From Streptomyces cinnamoneus (GTDB taxonomy: Bacteria > Actinomycetota > Actinomycetes > Streptomycetales > Streptomycetaceae), in the NCBI RefSeq assembly GCF_002939475.1, contig NZ_PKFQ01000001.1, positions 62,001 through 126,000 of the forward strand: a stretch of 64,000 bases of DNA. The letters run 5' to 3'. The notes under the pieces were generated by a model that saw only the letters and a list, made by a program, of their open reading frames with translations, had not been told where the DNA came from and ran no database searches. Position 1 is the stretch's first letter. Each line of letters starts with the position of its first letter. Below, piece after piece: positions 1-9,088 of this stretch. Both the position numbers and the translations under genes were made by a program.

Positions 1-30
1 CGACCAACCAGTCGGAGGAGTCTCACGACC

Positions 31-423
31 GTGAACACCGTGAACGTCGCGAACACAGTGAAGCCCGCGCAGGGCTCGAAGGCCCAGGCCGCCGCACAGT
101 CCGCCGCGCCCGAGATGAACTTCTCCAGCAAGTCCGTGCCGCGCCATCTGGCGCGCGGCGCCATCGGCTTCGGCCTGATCATCGGCTCGATCGCCCTGGT
201 GCCCGTCGCCGGCCCGGCCACCCTGCTGGCGGCCCCTTTGGCCCTGATCGCCTTCCGCGGCTGTCCTACCTGCTGGATGGTCGGCCTGACGCAGACCATC
301 TCGCTCGGCCGTCTGGAGCGCCAGTGTGTGGACGGCGTATGCACCCTCACCAAGGCGCACCCGGCGGCGACGGACACGAACGAGCCGACAGCCCATAGCG
401 ACGTCCCGACTGCTTCCCGGTGA
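31..423 (+). CDS. small two-helix membrane protein, possibly DUF2892/YgaP-like
   Basis: A 130-residue protein starting at a GTG with GGAGGAG 10 bases upstream. The N-terminal 40 residues are Ala/Gln/Ser rich and probably cytoplasmic; residues about 43-75 form one or two closely spaced hydrophobic helices with a glycine-proline break, and they are followed by a CPTC cysteine pair (residues 78-81) and two further cysteines at 99 and 104. This layout recalls small Cys-containing inner-membrane proteins of the DUF2892/YgaP membrane-domain type, but I infer that from pattern only. The tail is hydrophilic. No operon partner is visible because the next coding region lies about 800 bases away. Confidence 0.7.
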   Translation: MNTVNVANTVKPAQGSKAQAAAQSAAPEMNFSSKSVPRHLARGAIGFGLIIGSIALVPVAGPATLLAAPLALIAFRGCPTCWMVGLTQTISLGRLERQCVDGVCTLTKAHPAATDTNEPTAHSDVPTASR

Positions 424-678
424 CCACGACCACTGATCATTCGGAATGACTCGTCCAGGAATCAGGAAACCCCCGTGAGCACAGCCTGGGGTCGGCAGGA
501 TGAGCGTATGGGGCATGGGAAATGAGTCCGGGCTGGATACGGCCGATCGCGGTCATTTGCCCGGAGGGTCCGGTGGAGGCGGTCGTGGAGGCCGACTCAC
601 TCGACGCCGCGCTGGATGTGAACACGGTGCTGGTGCGGGGGACCACGTGGGCACGACGCTGTAGTGGTCGATGGCGTA
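424..678. other. no recognised gene
   Basis: This stretch before the repeat tract has no reading frame I can assign to a family. A 68-codon frame at 522-728 lacks a good ribosome binding site and runs into the first CRISPR-like repeat. Confidence 0.4.
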
Positions 679-1138
679 GGGAACACCCCCGCATGAGCGG
701 GCAACAAGGCTCCGTTGACGTTAGCTAACTACCGAAGCCAGAACCGAGCAGTTTCACCGAGTCAGACGCCTCAGAACAACCAGAGCCTGAATAGGCCCCG
801 CGCGCGGGAAGAGACGACCATTCGCCCGGCTCCTACTTGAAGGGGCAGGACCATCCCCGCATCAGCAGGGAACAGTGTTTCGGACCGCCGCTCGGTACGC
901 CGCCGACAACAAATCCCGCCCACATGAACGCCACTTGGGGTCGGCAGCAGCTGACTCACCCCTCGGAAACACCCCTGCACACGCCGGAAACACCCGCAGC
1001 CGCAGGCGGACGTCAGCATGCCGGGACCAACCCCACACAACCCGGCCGGGCCATCCCCACATGCGCGGGAAGCACCATCAGCCCGCTTGGTCGGGGCTCT
1101 GCGACGGCCGGGACCCCCGCCGCGAGCGCGGGAAGCGG
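679..1138. CRISPR. degenerate CRISPR-like repeats (left block)
   Basis: Several 29-base units resemble the actinobacterial type I-E repeat, of the form GGGACCATCCCC then GCGTGCGCGGGG then ACCAC. The clearest copies lie at 679-707, 847-875, 965-993, 1047-1075 and 1110-1138, with a partial one near 788-815. Each keeps a CCC(C/G)...CGGG stem and a trailing AAC/CAC. Copies diverge from each other and spacings are irregular (about 59-118 bases), so this is a decayed array or a chance G+C-rich pattern, not a working one. No cas gene occurs anywhere in the window. The family comparison is from memory. Confidence 0.4.
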
Positions 1139-1168
1139 CGCCCCACGGACCAGACGACGACAGGGGCC

Positions 1169-1213
1169 GTCAAGGAATTCTTGACAAGTCGGCCGCGTCA
1201 AGGTTTCCTTGAC
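1169..1213. promoter_or_regulatory. twin palindromic operators before the 1216 cassette
   Basis: Two 17-base palindromes, GTCAAGGAATTCTTGAC (1169-1185) and GTCAAGGTTTCCTTGAC (1197-1213), sit 28 bases apart centre to centre, so they lie on nearly the same helix face. The second ends two bases before the ATG at 1216. TTGACA at 1181-1186 could serve as a -35 box, which would place transcription start at or next to the start codon. The helix-turn-helix protein encoded at 1497-2090 is the obvious candidate ligand, which would make the operon autoregulated. Confidence 0.7.
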
Positions 1214-1215
1214 GC

Positions 1216-1500
1216 ATGTTGATCTTGAATTCGAAGACGCGGCACCGGGGCCTCTTTCCCGTCACCGCATCCATGACCACCGCACTGCCGCTCGCCGCGA
1301 TTCTGCCGGCCATGACGATGACGTTCAGTGACCAGCTCGGCACCTCGGCCACCATTGCCCTGATCCTCGCGGGCCTCGCACTCATCGCCTGCACCGCCGG
1401 TCTGACCGCCCGAGCAGCGGCCCGCAACTCCTCCGAGCAGGCGCGCCGCGACCAGGCAGTCCTCGACGCCCTCGAACCCCTTGCCGGACTGCGCCGATGA
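1216..1500 (+). CDS. small membrane protein of the GTCAAGG cassette
   Basis: A 94-residue protein with two hydrophobic segments (about residues 20-34 and 45-65) and a charged, Glu/Arg/Asp-rich tail that would lie in the cytoplasm. The ATG at 1216 directly follows the second operator palindrome, so the mRNA is either leaderless or starts inside the operator; a second ATG at 1273 is possible, but neither has a good ribosome binding site. The stop codon overlaps the next start as ATGA, so translation is probably coupled to the regulator. I do not recognise the family. Confidence 0.65.
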   Translation: MLILNSKTRHRGLFPVTASMTTALPLAAILPAMTMTFSDQLGTSATIALILAGLALIACTAGLTARAAARNSSEQARRDQAVLDALEPLAGLRR

Positions 1501-2090
1501 ACGACCAACCCCTCCTCCACCCCGCAGAGATGGACCGGATCCGGGAAGGGATCGCCGCAGCCGTCCTCGGCGCCCCCGACGGGCTGGCCGACTCGCTCGA
1601 ACACGACGCCCACGGATACCTGCGCCTGGTGGACGCCTCACGCGTCGGCGCCGAAGAGGCTAGCCGGCTGCTGCGCGAGGCCGTCCAGGGCGCCAGGGCC
1701 GCCGGCCACAGCTGGGACACAGTAGGCCGCGTCCTGGGAGTAAGCCGCCAGGCCGCCCAGCAACGCTTCGCGAGCAAGGCCACCGGCACGGGCCCCTCGA
1801 CACCCCCCGCCGAGGGACCGAACGCCCCCAAACGCCGCACCCTCAGCGGACTGACCGCGTTCAACGAGATGGCCGCCCTAGAAGAAGCCGGCCGCGACGG
1901 CTGGCACATGGTCGGCTACGGCCCCTTCTTCCACGAAGTGGAGGCATCCAGCCACCCCTGGGAGCACTGCCGGGTCACCCTCCCCTCCCTCGCGCGACAC
2001 CGGCGGATGCAATCAGAAGGCTGGACTCCGGTCGGCGCGGGATGGTTCCCCTGGCGGTACTACAAGCGGCCCGTCAAGCCCGGCACCTAA
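1497..2090 (+). CDS. helix-turn-helix protein, likely autoregulator of the cassette
   Basis: A 197-residue soluble protein. Residues about 67-91 (core AGHSWDTVGRVLGVSRQAAQ) form a canonical helix-turn-helix of the kind seen in many Streptomyces plasmid and accessory-region proteins. Residues about 130-197 are rich in Trp/Tyr/Gly and resemble a small DUF4177-like tail. The ATG overlaps the stop of the upstream membrane-protein gene (ATGA). With the paired palindromes in front of the operon, the simplest reading is a repressor that binds GTCAAGG-N3-CCTTGAC. The role of the pair is unknown; both genes sit between two blocks of CRISPR-like repeats. Confidence 0.7.
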   Translation: MNDQPLLHPAEMDRIREGIAAAVLGAPDGLADSLEHDAHGYLRLVDASRVGAEEASRLLREAVQGARAAGHSWDTVGRVLGVSRQAAQQRFASKATGTGPSTPPAEGPNAPKRRTLSGLTAFNEMAALEEAGRDGWHMVGYGPFFHEVEASSHPWEHCRVTLPSLARHRRMQSEGWTPVGAGWFPWRYYKRPVKPGT

Positions 2091-2883
2091 AGAGTGCCGC
2101 GGAAGGCTCCGTCTCACACAGGCCGGAGTGGCACTTGCCCGTCGCACAGAAGCTCAGACCGGAGCCATCCCCCCACGAGCGGGCACCAGGAGCTGTTGCG
2201 CCATCGCGACGCCACCCATGGAGCGACCACCCCCACACGCGCGCTATGCAGGAGCCAATGCGCAGGACCGGCCACCAGGCGGCGCACGAGCAGGCTGCAA
2301 AGGGCAGGCATCCACGCTCCGTCATTCCAAAGGCACCGCCGCGCGGTCACGTCTGCGAAATAAAGGCCATCACCGGAAATCTCCTGCGCATTAAGGCTTC
2401 TGACACCCTCACACTCCCCGCGAGCTGCCAACAGGCACAACGGACAGCTGCCGGACACCCGGCCACCTGGCCACGCGCAAGCCCTTACAGCTCGCCGCAA
2501 CAGCAGAACCACATCCCCTCACAGCGGGCATACTCATCCCCTCACGCCACCCAGACCATCCACCAGTGCGTTGCGCAACGGTCCGGGGACGGCGACACCG
2601 GCGCTGGACAGGCCAGAGGCGACGTAAAAAACGGAAGGAGGAAAGCCAGAGTGATGCGCCGGGCAGCGGCCAGGATCCGGCATACCAGCGCTGGTGTCGC
2701 CCGTGGGAACGAGGACCTCATCAACGACGAGCACAAGGCTCTCAACGGCCGGGATCCGACACCGCACCCGGCAGTAGGCACCACCGAGGCCCGCACAGCC
2801 GAAGCAGGACAGCCAGCCCACGGCGCGGCCCGGGCGCCAGCGTCTCTCGCCAGCCGCAGTGTCCGCTGCGGGCAGCGAGGGCC
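2091..2883. other. no intact gene; contains the right block of CRISPR-like repeats
   Basis: Apart from the repeat-like units listed separately, no frame here looks like a real protein. On the minus strand around 2690-2770 a short stretch reads LVLVVDEVLVPTGD, which resembles the first catalytic block of the DDE transposase found at 6300 and 10555 and may be a very old transposase relic. Confidence 0.4.
2161..2558. CRISPR. degenerate CRISPR-like repeats (right block)
   Basis: Units matching the same 29-base pattern occur at 2161-2189, 2223-2251, 2408-2436 and 2530-2558. Their offsets (62, 185 and 122 bases) are close to multiples of 61, the repeat-plus-spacer period of type I-E arrays, which argues against pure chance. 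A further partial unit is at about 2507. Copies have mutated heavily. With the left block at 679-1138 they bracket the cassette at 1169-2090, as if it had entered or replaced the middle of an array. Confidence 0.4.
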
Positions 2884-3585
2884 CTACTTCTCGTACTGGG
2901 CGAGTGCCAGCCCGAGACCGAAAAAGGTCGGCGCCCATTCACCGACGAAGATCCCCCAGCGATCGGCCCGGTCGATACCAGCCGATTCGGTCTTCGCCGA
3001 CGTCGCCCAAGAGAGGAACGACAAGCCGATGGACGCCATCGCCGCCATGTAGGCGTGCTCGCTGCGCACACCGGCTTCGTGCATTTTCCTGACCAGCATG
3101 AGGACGCCTCCGACATCGGCTGCTACAAGGACAGGTCCATCGTCCGGCCGACGCCCCGGGCGGGCTACAGGGAAGCGCCAAACGGGTGACACCAGACTGT
3201 CACCACCCCGACCCCGCAACACACCCCCACCACCAAGCGGGCCCGCGCCGGCCCCGCCGGAGGCCACCAACGTCGTCAACCCGATGGAGGCGCTGCAGAG
3301 CAGCAACGACCAGGCCCGCCAGCACGACGGAGCCGCAGGGGCGGAAACGGGCACGGACACGGAAGGCCACCACCGGCAAGCCAGCCACGGAGCAAGAAGA
3401 CCGCGGACAGACCCGGCCCGCACGCGCCGACACCAGCCACACCCGCCAGGGGCGAACTCGCCGAAGAGGTACACCTCTGTGCGGACGGTCCTCCCGTCGG
3501 CCTCGGTGACCTCGACCGTATGCCGGTCCGCGTAGCGGTTGGCGTCCGCGAGTTCCTCGTGCACGTCGACCGGGCCGCCCGCCAT
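2884..3585 (-). CDS. putative membrane protein of unknown function
   Basis: A 233-residue frame. The first 45 residues are a hydrophilic, acidic cytoplasmic-looking domain. Hydrophobic stretches follow near residues 80-100 and 150-165, and the C-terminal part has two convincing helices (around AYMAAMASIGLSFLSWATS and WAPTFFGLGLALA). The two ends look genuinely protein-like; the middle is Gly/Arg-rich and might be out of frame, so a pair of compensating frameshifts is possible. It lies downstream of another broken membrane-protein gene on the same strand. I cannot name the family. Confidence 0.5.
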   Translation of the reverse strand: MAGGPVDVHEELADANRYADRHTVEVTEADGRTVRTEVYLFGEFAPGGCGWCRRVRAGSVRGLLAPWLACRWWPSVSVPVSAPAAPSCWRAWSLLLCSASIGLTTLVASGGAGAGPLGGGGVLRGRGGDSLVSPVWRFPVARPGRRPDDGPVLVAADVGGVLMLVRKMHEAGVRSEHAYMAAMASIGLSFLSWATSAKTESAGIDRADRWGIFVGEWAPTFFGLGLALAQYEK

Positions 3586-3634
3586 GAGCGAGCGCCATGT
3601 TCTCGCCTGAGAAGTGGGACAAAGCATCCTCGGT

Positions 3635-4239
3635 TCACAGCACCGCGAGGACGAACGTCATCAGCGCCAGGGACAGGGTGGCACTGCTCGCGAAGGCCAC
3701 GGCACCGCGCAGCAGGGCAGTGGCAAAGGTGGCTCCGTCGATGCGAGCGAGCAGACCGGCCGCTGCTCCTACGAGCGTGCAGAAGAGACCGACGACAGCC
3801 AGTCGGAGCACAGGAGCTGGGCCACTGTGGTGCGGGAACGTTCGCGGTCCGTGCCGGCGAGGCGCTCGAAGATCTGCCGGGTCTGGGCTCGCCGGAACAG
3901 GTGCTGGCCAGAGTCGGTCAGAAAATCGTGGATGTCCTCTCCGGCAGAGATGAAGGAGCGGGCGAAGAGGAAACCGAAGTACGTCTCTGGAAGAACCCGA
4001 TTTCCTCCGCGTCGCGCACCAGCACGCCATGCGACTCCAGGGCCCTTACCTGCCGACGGGGAAAGACGTCGAGCAGGGCCACCGCAGCCTGGAGCGTTCG
4101 AGTTGCTGCTGGAGCCGCTGGTCGTCGTCGTATGCCTGGCCCGGGCACGGTCGTCGGGGGTGAGGCGAAGTGTGATCCTCGGCCGCATCCGGTGAAAGCA
4201 GTGCTCCGGCACTTGGCCCACTGGGTAGGACCAGGGCAA
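3635..4239 (-). pseudogene. frameshifted membrane-protein gene
   Basis: Protein-like segments appear in three successive frames of the minus strand: a start region at about 4195-4239, LDVFPRRQVRALESHGVLVR near 4070-4010, then FLFARSFISAGEDIHDFLTD near 3980-3910, and finally a hydrophobic end (3790-3635) with two helices ending LSLALMTFVLAVL. Joined, they would make a protein of roughly 190-200 residues with C-terminal membrane anchors. At least two frameshifts separate them. Family unknown. Confidence 0.5.
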
Positions 4240-4273
4240 CCGGTGGGGGCCAGCCGTCGGCGGCCCGGGCCGT

Positions 4274-4873
4274 TCAGACCGGCAGCCCCACCAGCCCCCA
4301 GCCGCGACGGTGGGCTTCGTCGACTACTTCCGCCCAGCCGCGCAGGAGCATGGCAAATCCCTCGAACCTGCCGACCCGCGTCCCCGGTTCCGCCGCGTGG
4401 AGGTCGAACGGTCCGCGCAATGCTTCAAGCCGAGGTCCCGCTTCGGCCCATGCTTGTGCCAAGCCCAGCACGTCTGGCGGCGAACAGTAGACCCACATCG
4501 CGCCGTACCAATGCTCGGCGTCCTCTTCCTCCTGCAGATCATCCTCACTGCCGGGCAGGTTCCAGAACAACCCGCCGAGGAAGGTGTCCAGCGCGCTTCG
4601 AAGGTCGGCTGCGACGTGCTCGCGCACGGTCTCCCAGCGCTCGCCCGCCCAGAAGTGCGGCTTAAAAGAACCCCGGGTGCTGGCGAACTCGTACCGTGCA
4701 CACCATGCCGGGAACCCCTCGGGGGCGGGCGGCAGCCAAGCCCAGCCCTCCTCGGTCCCTCCATCATCGACGTCCGGGTCCGCGGCCTCGATGAGCGCGC
4801 CCTCGCGCTCGAGGACGGGAATGTTCTCCAGGTCGGCCCAGTCCACTATCAGGGCCGTGATGTCTGCTCCCAT
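4274..4873 (-). CDS. hypothetical acidic protein
   Basis: A 199-residue protein if it starts at the ATG at 4873 (MGADITALIVDWADL); an upstream in-frame start exists but the residues before it do not look protein-like. It is acidic and Trp-rich (about ten tryptophans), with no signal peptide or membrane helix. Codon use is normal for the genome and there is no internal stop, so the gene is probably real. Such acidic single-domain proteins often belong to polymorphic-toxin immunity or phage-related sets, but nothing here proves that. Confidence 0.65.
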   Translation of the reverse strand: MGADITALIVDWADLENIPVLEREGALIEAADPDVDDGGTEEGWAWLPPAPEGFPAWCARYEFASTRGSFKPHFWAGERWETVREHVAADLRSALDTFLGGLFWNLPGSEDDLQEEEDAEHWYGAMWVYCSPPDVLGLAQAWAEAGPRLEALRGPFDLHAAEPGTRVGRFEGFAMLLRGWAEVVDEAHRRGWGLVGLPV

Positions 4874-5025
4874 GATCGCGAGCCTACGGTCCCGTGCACA
4901 CGGGGCTGCCTGCGACCCTGTCGGCATCCGGGGGCGTAGCGCGAGGACACTACGGCCGGGGGCTGTGCGCGGGCTCTGCTGCCATCCGCTTCAGGTAGCC
5001 GCGCGGCGTCACGATCGGCGGGCGC

Positions 5026-5399
5026 TCAGCCATCGGGGTCGGCTGAGCTGTTGTTCTCCGCAGGGCCCGGGGTGGCCCGAGAGGGGACGACAGGTTGTAC
5101 GTCGTGTCCGATGCCGGCACGAATTGCCGTGACTGTCTCGGCGAGGTCGAGGGCTTGGCCCCAGCTCAACGCATGGTTCCCCGGCGCAGGGGGCCGTAGA
5201 CGAGTTCGCTGAGGAAGCAGCGGTCCAGGATGAGGCGTCCGGGCTGGTGGAGCAGTGTCCGGTACCGGTGGGTGAGGTCCTGATGGTCGGGGGTGAGGTC
5301 GAAGGGCAGAACATTGAAGTCATGGCGGGCGGACAGGTCGGCGGCCATGGTGGTCTTGCCCACGCCGTCGCAGCGCGACGTCCTCGGTGGCTTCCCCAC
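5026..5399 (-). pseudogene. broken P-loop kinase, thymidylate-kinase-like
   Basis: The reading frame from 5399 keeps a P-loop (DGVGKTT), a typical nucleoside/nucleotide kinase stretch and the motif LILDRCFLSELVYG, where the Asp-Arg pair would bind the phosphate acceptor. It stops early at about 5173, but the other frame continues with WGQALDLAETVTA and runs to 5026, so a one-base shift broke it. The N-terminus before the P-loop is also missing. Just upstream, the minus strand at about 5505-5430 reads ARFLAYLGGRAYFLDVHPDE in another frame, which may be a scrap of a neighbouring gene. Confidence 0.65.
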
Positions 5400-5644
5400 C
5401 TACTTCAGCGTGTCTGACATCAAGGCCCCTCCACGCGTCCCACGTCTTCGTCGGGGTGGACGTCGAGGAAGTAGGCCCTGCCGCCGAGATAGGCAAGGAA
5501 TCGGGCCCAGACAGGTCGCCGACCACCGCCGCAAGGTTACGACCGGCCGGCACTTGAGAGCGGCTCGCCCAAGGCCCCCGCCTGCCTTGAGCCTCACGGC
5601 GAGGTCGTTTGGGTGGCCCGGGGGGTGCGCGTCGCGGAAGGGGT

Positions 5645-6160
5645 GGGGCGAGCAGTTGGCACTCAACGAGGTGATCGAGGCCGCTCAGCGGACCGACGCC
5701 TGCGGCGAGCTGCTGGGCTACCAGCCCCACGACTTCCGCAGGATGTTCATCACCGACGCGATCATGAACGGCCTTCCCCCGCATATCGCGCAGGTCATCG
5801 CCGGCCACGACGACATCAACACCACGATGCACTACAACGCGGTCTATCCGAGCGCGGCCATCGCGGCCCACCATGCATTCGTCGCCCGGCGCCGCAACCT
5901 GCGGCCTGGGGAGGAATACCGCGTCCCCACCAGCGAGGAGTGGGAGGCGTTCCTGGGCCGCTTCGGGCGCCGCAAGCTCTCCCTCGGCCCCTGCGGCCGG
6001 TCATTCGGCAGCGAGTGCGTCCACGAACACGCTTGCGTTCGATGTCCGGTTCTCGTCGTCGGGTCCGAAGACCGGGGCCGACTGGACGAGATCCGTCAGA
6101 ACCTCCTGGACAGAATCGTCGAAGCTCAGGTCGAAGGGTGGCTAGGCGAAGTTGAAGGGC
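5645..6160 (+). pseudogene. tyrosine recombinase/integrase, C-terminal fragment
   Basis: The protein keeps the catalytic core of a phage-type integrase: HDFRR with the second catalytic arginine, AGHDD with the histidine, and MHYNAVYP with the nucleophilic tyrosine. A cysteine-rich tail (HEHACVRCPV) and EIRQNLLDRIVEAQVEGWLG are typical of actinobacterial integrases. The N-terminal arm-binding and core domains and the first catalytic arginine are missing, so it cannot work alone. At about 6160 the frame passes, without a stop, into a DDE transposase fragment, which marks a recombination or insertion scar. Confidence 0.75.
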
Positions 6161-6162
6161 TC

Positions 6163-6323
6163 TCTTACTGGCGCACGAACCTGACGATGCGCCAACTCGC
6201 CCCGCTGTTTGGCATCTCGAAGTCGGTGGCCGACCGCATCATCGACCAGCTCGGCCCGCTCATCGCATTCCAGCCTCGGCGCCGGTTCGCCAAGGACACC
6301 GTGCTGGTAGTCGACGGAACCCT
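6163..6323 (+). pseudogene. DDE transposase (DDE_Tnp_4 type), 5' half of the split gene
   Basis: Residues RQLAPLFGISKSVADRI form the N-terminal helix-turn-helix, and VLVVDGTL contains the first catalytic aspartate. The gene breaks at 6323 within the codon after ACC, where the IS21 element begins. The other half restarts at 10554 in the same frame (VPTRDHSIAEQSKNYRYS). The beginning of this transposase is missing because it joins the integrase fragment directly. Confidence 0.75.
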
Positions 6324-6440
6324 TGGGTATGTCGGTGAGTTTCGAGAACGCGTGTCGGTCAGTGCCGTGAACGCCTCGGGGTGTGGTGTTCGAGTGCCGG
6401 TGAGTTTTGGCAGCACTGGAGGGCTTGCGGTGGGAGCATG

Positions 6441-6457
6441 GGCATGCTCCGTGCTGC
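6441..6457. repeat. hairpin just upstream of istA
   Basis: A near-perfect inverted repeat, GGAGCATGGGCATGCTCC, spans about 6433-6450 and precedes the istA ribosome binding site (GAGGAGG). It may restrain istA translation or reflect a transposase site; its role is not established. Confidence 0.35.
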
Positions 6458-6469
6458 GAGGAGGCGTCG

Positions 6470-8111
6470 ATGGCGCCGAAGTCCAAGGTCGAGCTGTACG
6501 CGGCGGTCCGCAGGGACTGCCGTGCCGGGGTGTCGAAGCGTGCCGTGATGCGCAAGTACGGCGTCGGCCACCCGACGGTGCAGAACGCTTTGGAGTCGGC
6601 CTGGCCCCGGCCGCGCAAGAAGCTGCCGCCGCGGCCGACCCGCCTGGACCCGTACAAACCGGTGACCGACCAGATGCTGCGGGCGGATCTGGGCACCCCG
6701 CGCAAGCAGCGGCATACCGCGAAGCGTGTCTTCGACCGGCTCCTTGAGGAGCATCAGGCCCTCGGCGTCTCCTACGGCATGGTCCGCGATTACGTCGCGG
6801 TGCGCCGGGGCGAGATCCGCGCGATGGCCGGCCGTGGTCCCATCGAGGCGTTCGTGCCGCAGTCCCATCGCCCCGGTGTCGAAGCCGAGGTCGACTTCGG
6901 GGATGTGACGGCGCGTCTGGCCGGGCAGACGGTGACCTGCTACCTGTTCAGTTTCCGCCTGTCGTATTCGGGCAAGGCAGTGCACCGGATCTTCGCGTCC
7001 GGCGGGCAGGAAGCGTTCTTCGAGGGCCACGTGCACGCCCTCAGAGTCCTGGGCGGGGCGCCGACCGGCAAGGTGCGCTACGACAACTTGAAGGCCGCGG
7101 TCGCCAAGGTGATCGGGTTCGCCCGGGAAAGACGGGAGAACGAGCGGTGGCTCGCCTTCCGCGAGCACTACGGCCTGGATAGCTTCTGCTGCCGCCCCGG
7201 CGTGGCCGGCGCCCATGAGAAGGGCGGAGTGGAAGGGGATGTCGGCTACTTCCGCCGCAACCACCTGGTGCCGGTCCCCGAGGTGCTCCTTATCCGAGCT
7301 GAACTTGCTCGTCGAGCAATGGGACGAACATGATGACGACCGCCGCATCCGGATGAGGCCGCGCACCGTCGGCGAGTACTTCGCCGTCGAACAGCCCCTC
7401 CTGAAGCCGCTGCCGGACGAACCGTTCGACACCAGCCGCACCTTCGCCCTGCGGGTGGACCGGCACAGCCGGATCTCGGACCGGCACCAACTGCTACTCG
7501 GTGCCGGTCCGCTACATCGGCCGCCGGGTGCGGGCCGTGCTGCACGCCAACGAACTGGTCGTCTACGACCGAGCCACGGAAATCGCCCGGCACGAACGGC
7601 TGATCGCCAAGGGCGGGGAACGGCTGGTCCTGGATCACTACCTGGAAGCCCTCGTACGCAAGCCCGGCGCCCTGCCCGGGGCGACTGCTCTCGAACAGGC
7701 CAAATCCGCAGGGAAGTTCACCCCGGTTCATGAAGCCTGGTGGGCCGCGGCCTGCAAGGCCCGCGGCGACCGGGACGGCACCCGGACCCTGATCGACGTG
7801 CTCCTACTCGGCCGGCGCACGAGCACTTGGTGGCCGGGCTCGCCGCCACCCTGCGGGTGGGCGCGCTCACCGCGGACGCCGTCGCCCTGGAGGCCCGCAA
7901 GGCCCAGGAAGCCGACGACGCTGACACCGTCCTGCCCGAGCCGGAACTACCGCGGCGGCGGGAGCCGACGGTGACCTTCCTGACCGCGCGGCGGCTGGCC
8001 CATCTCCCGCCCGACACCCGGCCGCTGCCCTCACCGGCCCCCTATGACCAGCTCCTTGGCCGCCGCACCCGCGGCACGACCGCTGCCAGCAAGGGAGAGC
8101 AGATGCCATGA
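6470..8111 (+). pseudogene. istA: istA, IS21 transposase, multiply frameshifted
   Basis: The start at 6470 has GAGGAGG eight bases upstream. The N-terminal helix-turn-helix and most of the rve/DDE catalytic domain are readable in the first frame (EVDFGD for the first Asp, RYDNLK for the second, a Glu in HEKGGVEGDVGYF). The sequence then continues in other frames: ELNLLVEQWDEHDDDRR after about 7293, SVPVRYIGRRVRAVLHANEL after about 7490 and HLVAGLAATLRVGALTADAV after about 7810. So at least three indels interrupt it. The stop overlaps the istB start (ATGA). The element cannot make its own transposase unless these are sequencing errors. Confidence 0.8.
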
Positions 8112-8902
8112 ATACCACCAGCCGCCGCCGGATGAGCGAGCAGGCGGCCGAAACCGCCGTGGTCGGCGCCTGCCGGATGCTCCGGCTGCCCACCATCCGC
8201 GGGAAGTTCCCGGACCTGGCCGAGCAGGCCGCACGCGAGCAGATGTCCTACCTCGCCTTCCTCGCCGAGCTGCTGCCGGCCGAGTGTGATGACCGCACCC
8301 GGCGCCGCTCGGAGCGCCGGATCAAGGCCGCGGCCTTCCCGAGGCAGAAGTCGCTGCGGGAGTTCGACTTCGACGCCAACCCCAACATCGATGCCGCTGT
8401 CGTCCACACCCTGGCTACCTGCGAGTGGGTGAAGAAGGGGCAGCCGCTCTGCCTGATCGGCGACTCCGGCACTGGCAAGTCCCACCTGCTGATCGCGCTG
8501 GGCACCGAGGCCGCGATGGCCGGGTTCCGGGTGAAGTACACCCTGGCGACGAAGCTCGTCAATGAGCTGGTCGAGGCTGCGGACGAGAAGCAGTTGACCA
8601 AGACCATCGCCCGTTACGGCCGTGTCGATCTTTTGTGCATCGATGAACTCGGCTACATGGAGCTCGACGGGCACGGCGCCGAACTGCTGTTCCAGGTTCT
8701 GACCGAGCGGGAGGAGACGAACAGCGTCGCCATCGCCTCCAACGAAGCCTTCGGCGGCTGGACCAAGACCTTCACCGACCCGCGGCTCTGCACGGCCATC
8801 GTCGACCGGCTCACCTTCAACGGCACGATCATGGAGACCGGCACCGACTCCTACCGCCTCGCCCAGTCCCGGGCCAAGGCCGAACAGGCGACCGTAAATT
8901 GA
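8108..8902 (+). CDS. istB: IS21 helper ATPase IstB
   Basis: A 264-residue AAA+ helper of IS21 transposition. It has a Walker A motif (GDSGTGKSH, about residues 117-125), Walker B (LLCIDELGY) and the usual IstB N-terminal region (LPTIRGKF). In the family it forms ATP-dependent oligomers on target DNA and recruits IstA. The gene is intact, uses the ATG at 8108 that overlaps the end of istA, and has the family's normal length of about 250-265 residues. A relic of a related istB lies at 22167-22273. Confidence 0.93.
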   Translation: MNTTSRRRMSEQAAETAVVGACRMLRLPTIRGKFPDLAEQAAREQMSYLAFLAELLPAECDDRTRRRSERRIKAAAFPRQKSLREFDFDANPNIDAAVVHTLATCEWVKKGQPLCLIGDSGTGKSHLLIALGTEAAMAGFRVKYTLATKLVNELVEAADEKQLTKTIARYGRVDLLCIDELGYMELDGHGAELLFQVLTEREETNSVAIASNEAFGGWTKTFTDPRLCTAIVDRLTFNGTIMETGTDSYRLAQSRAKAEQATVN

Positions 8903-9088
8903 AGATCACTCGGTGGCCTTCTGGCGCAGTCACCCCATTCGCTGGCTGGACGGACGCAACCGGGTGCCTTTCTACCGCGGGCCATTGTCCTGCGGCAGAA
9001 AGGGCACGAGGACGTGGCCGATTGTCATGCAGGGCATTGAGGAAAGCAGGTCGCCCAGGCCCGGATCACGTGAGGGCGCAGGCGGTCT
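8903..9088. other. gap inside the IS21 element, no gene
   Basis: This 186-base stretch after istB is where a normal IS21 right end would be expected. I find no copy of the TGTCGGTGAG end repeat on either strand here, which supports placing the true right end at 10547. Confidence 0.5.

Noticed and set aside
2690..2770. A DDE-transposase-like stretch on the minus strand
   Set aside because: Only about 15 residues resemble the catalytic block and nothing around them supports it, so it is mentioned but not called.
2042..3052. A 336-codon plus-strand reading frame
   Set aside because: The composition looks random (Pro/Arg/His/Gln-rich), it has no ribosome binding site, and it crosses CRISPR-like repeats and an antisense gene end.
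5293..6747. A 484-codon frame that seems to be one large protein
   Set aside because: It joins antisense kinase sequence, an integrase fragment, a transposase fragment and the IS21 left end, so it is a chance fusion and not one gene.
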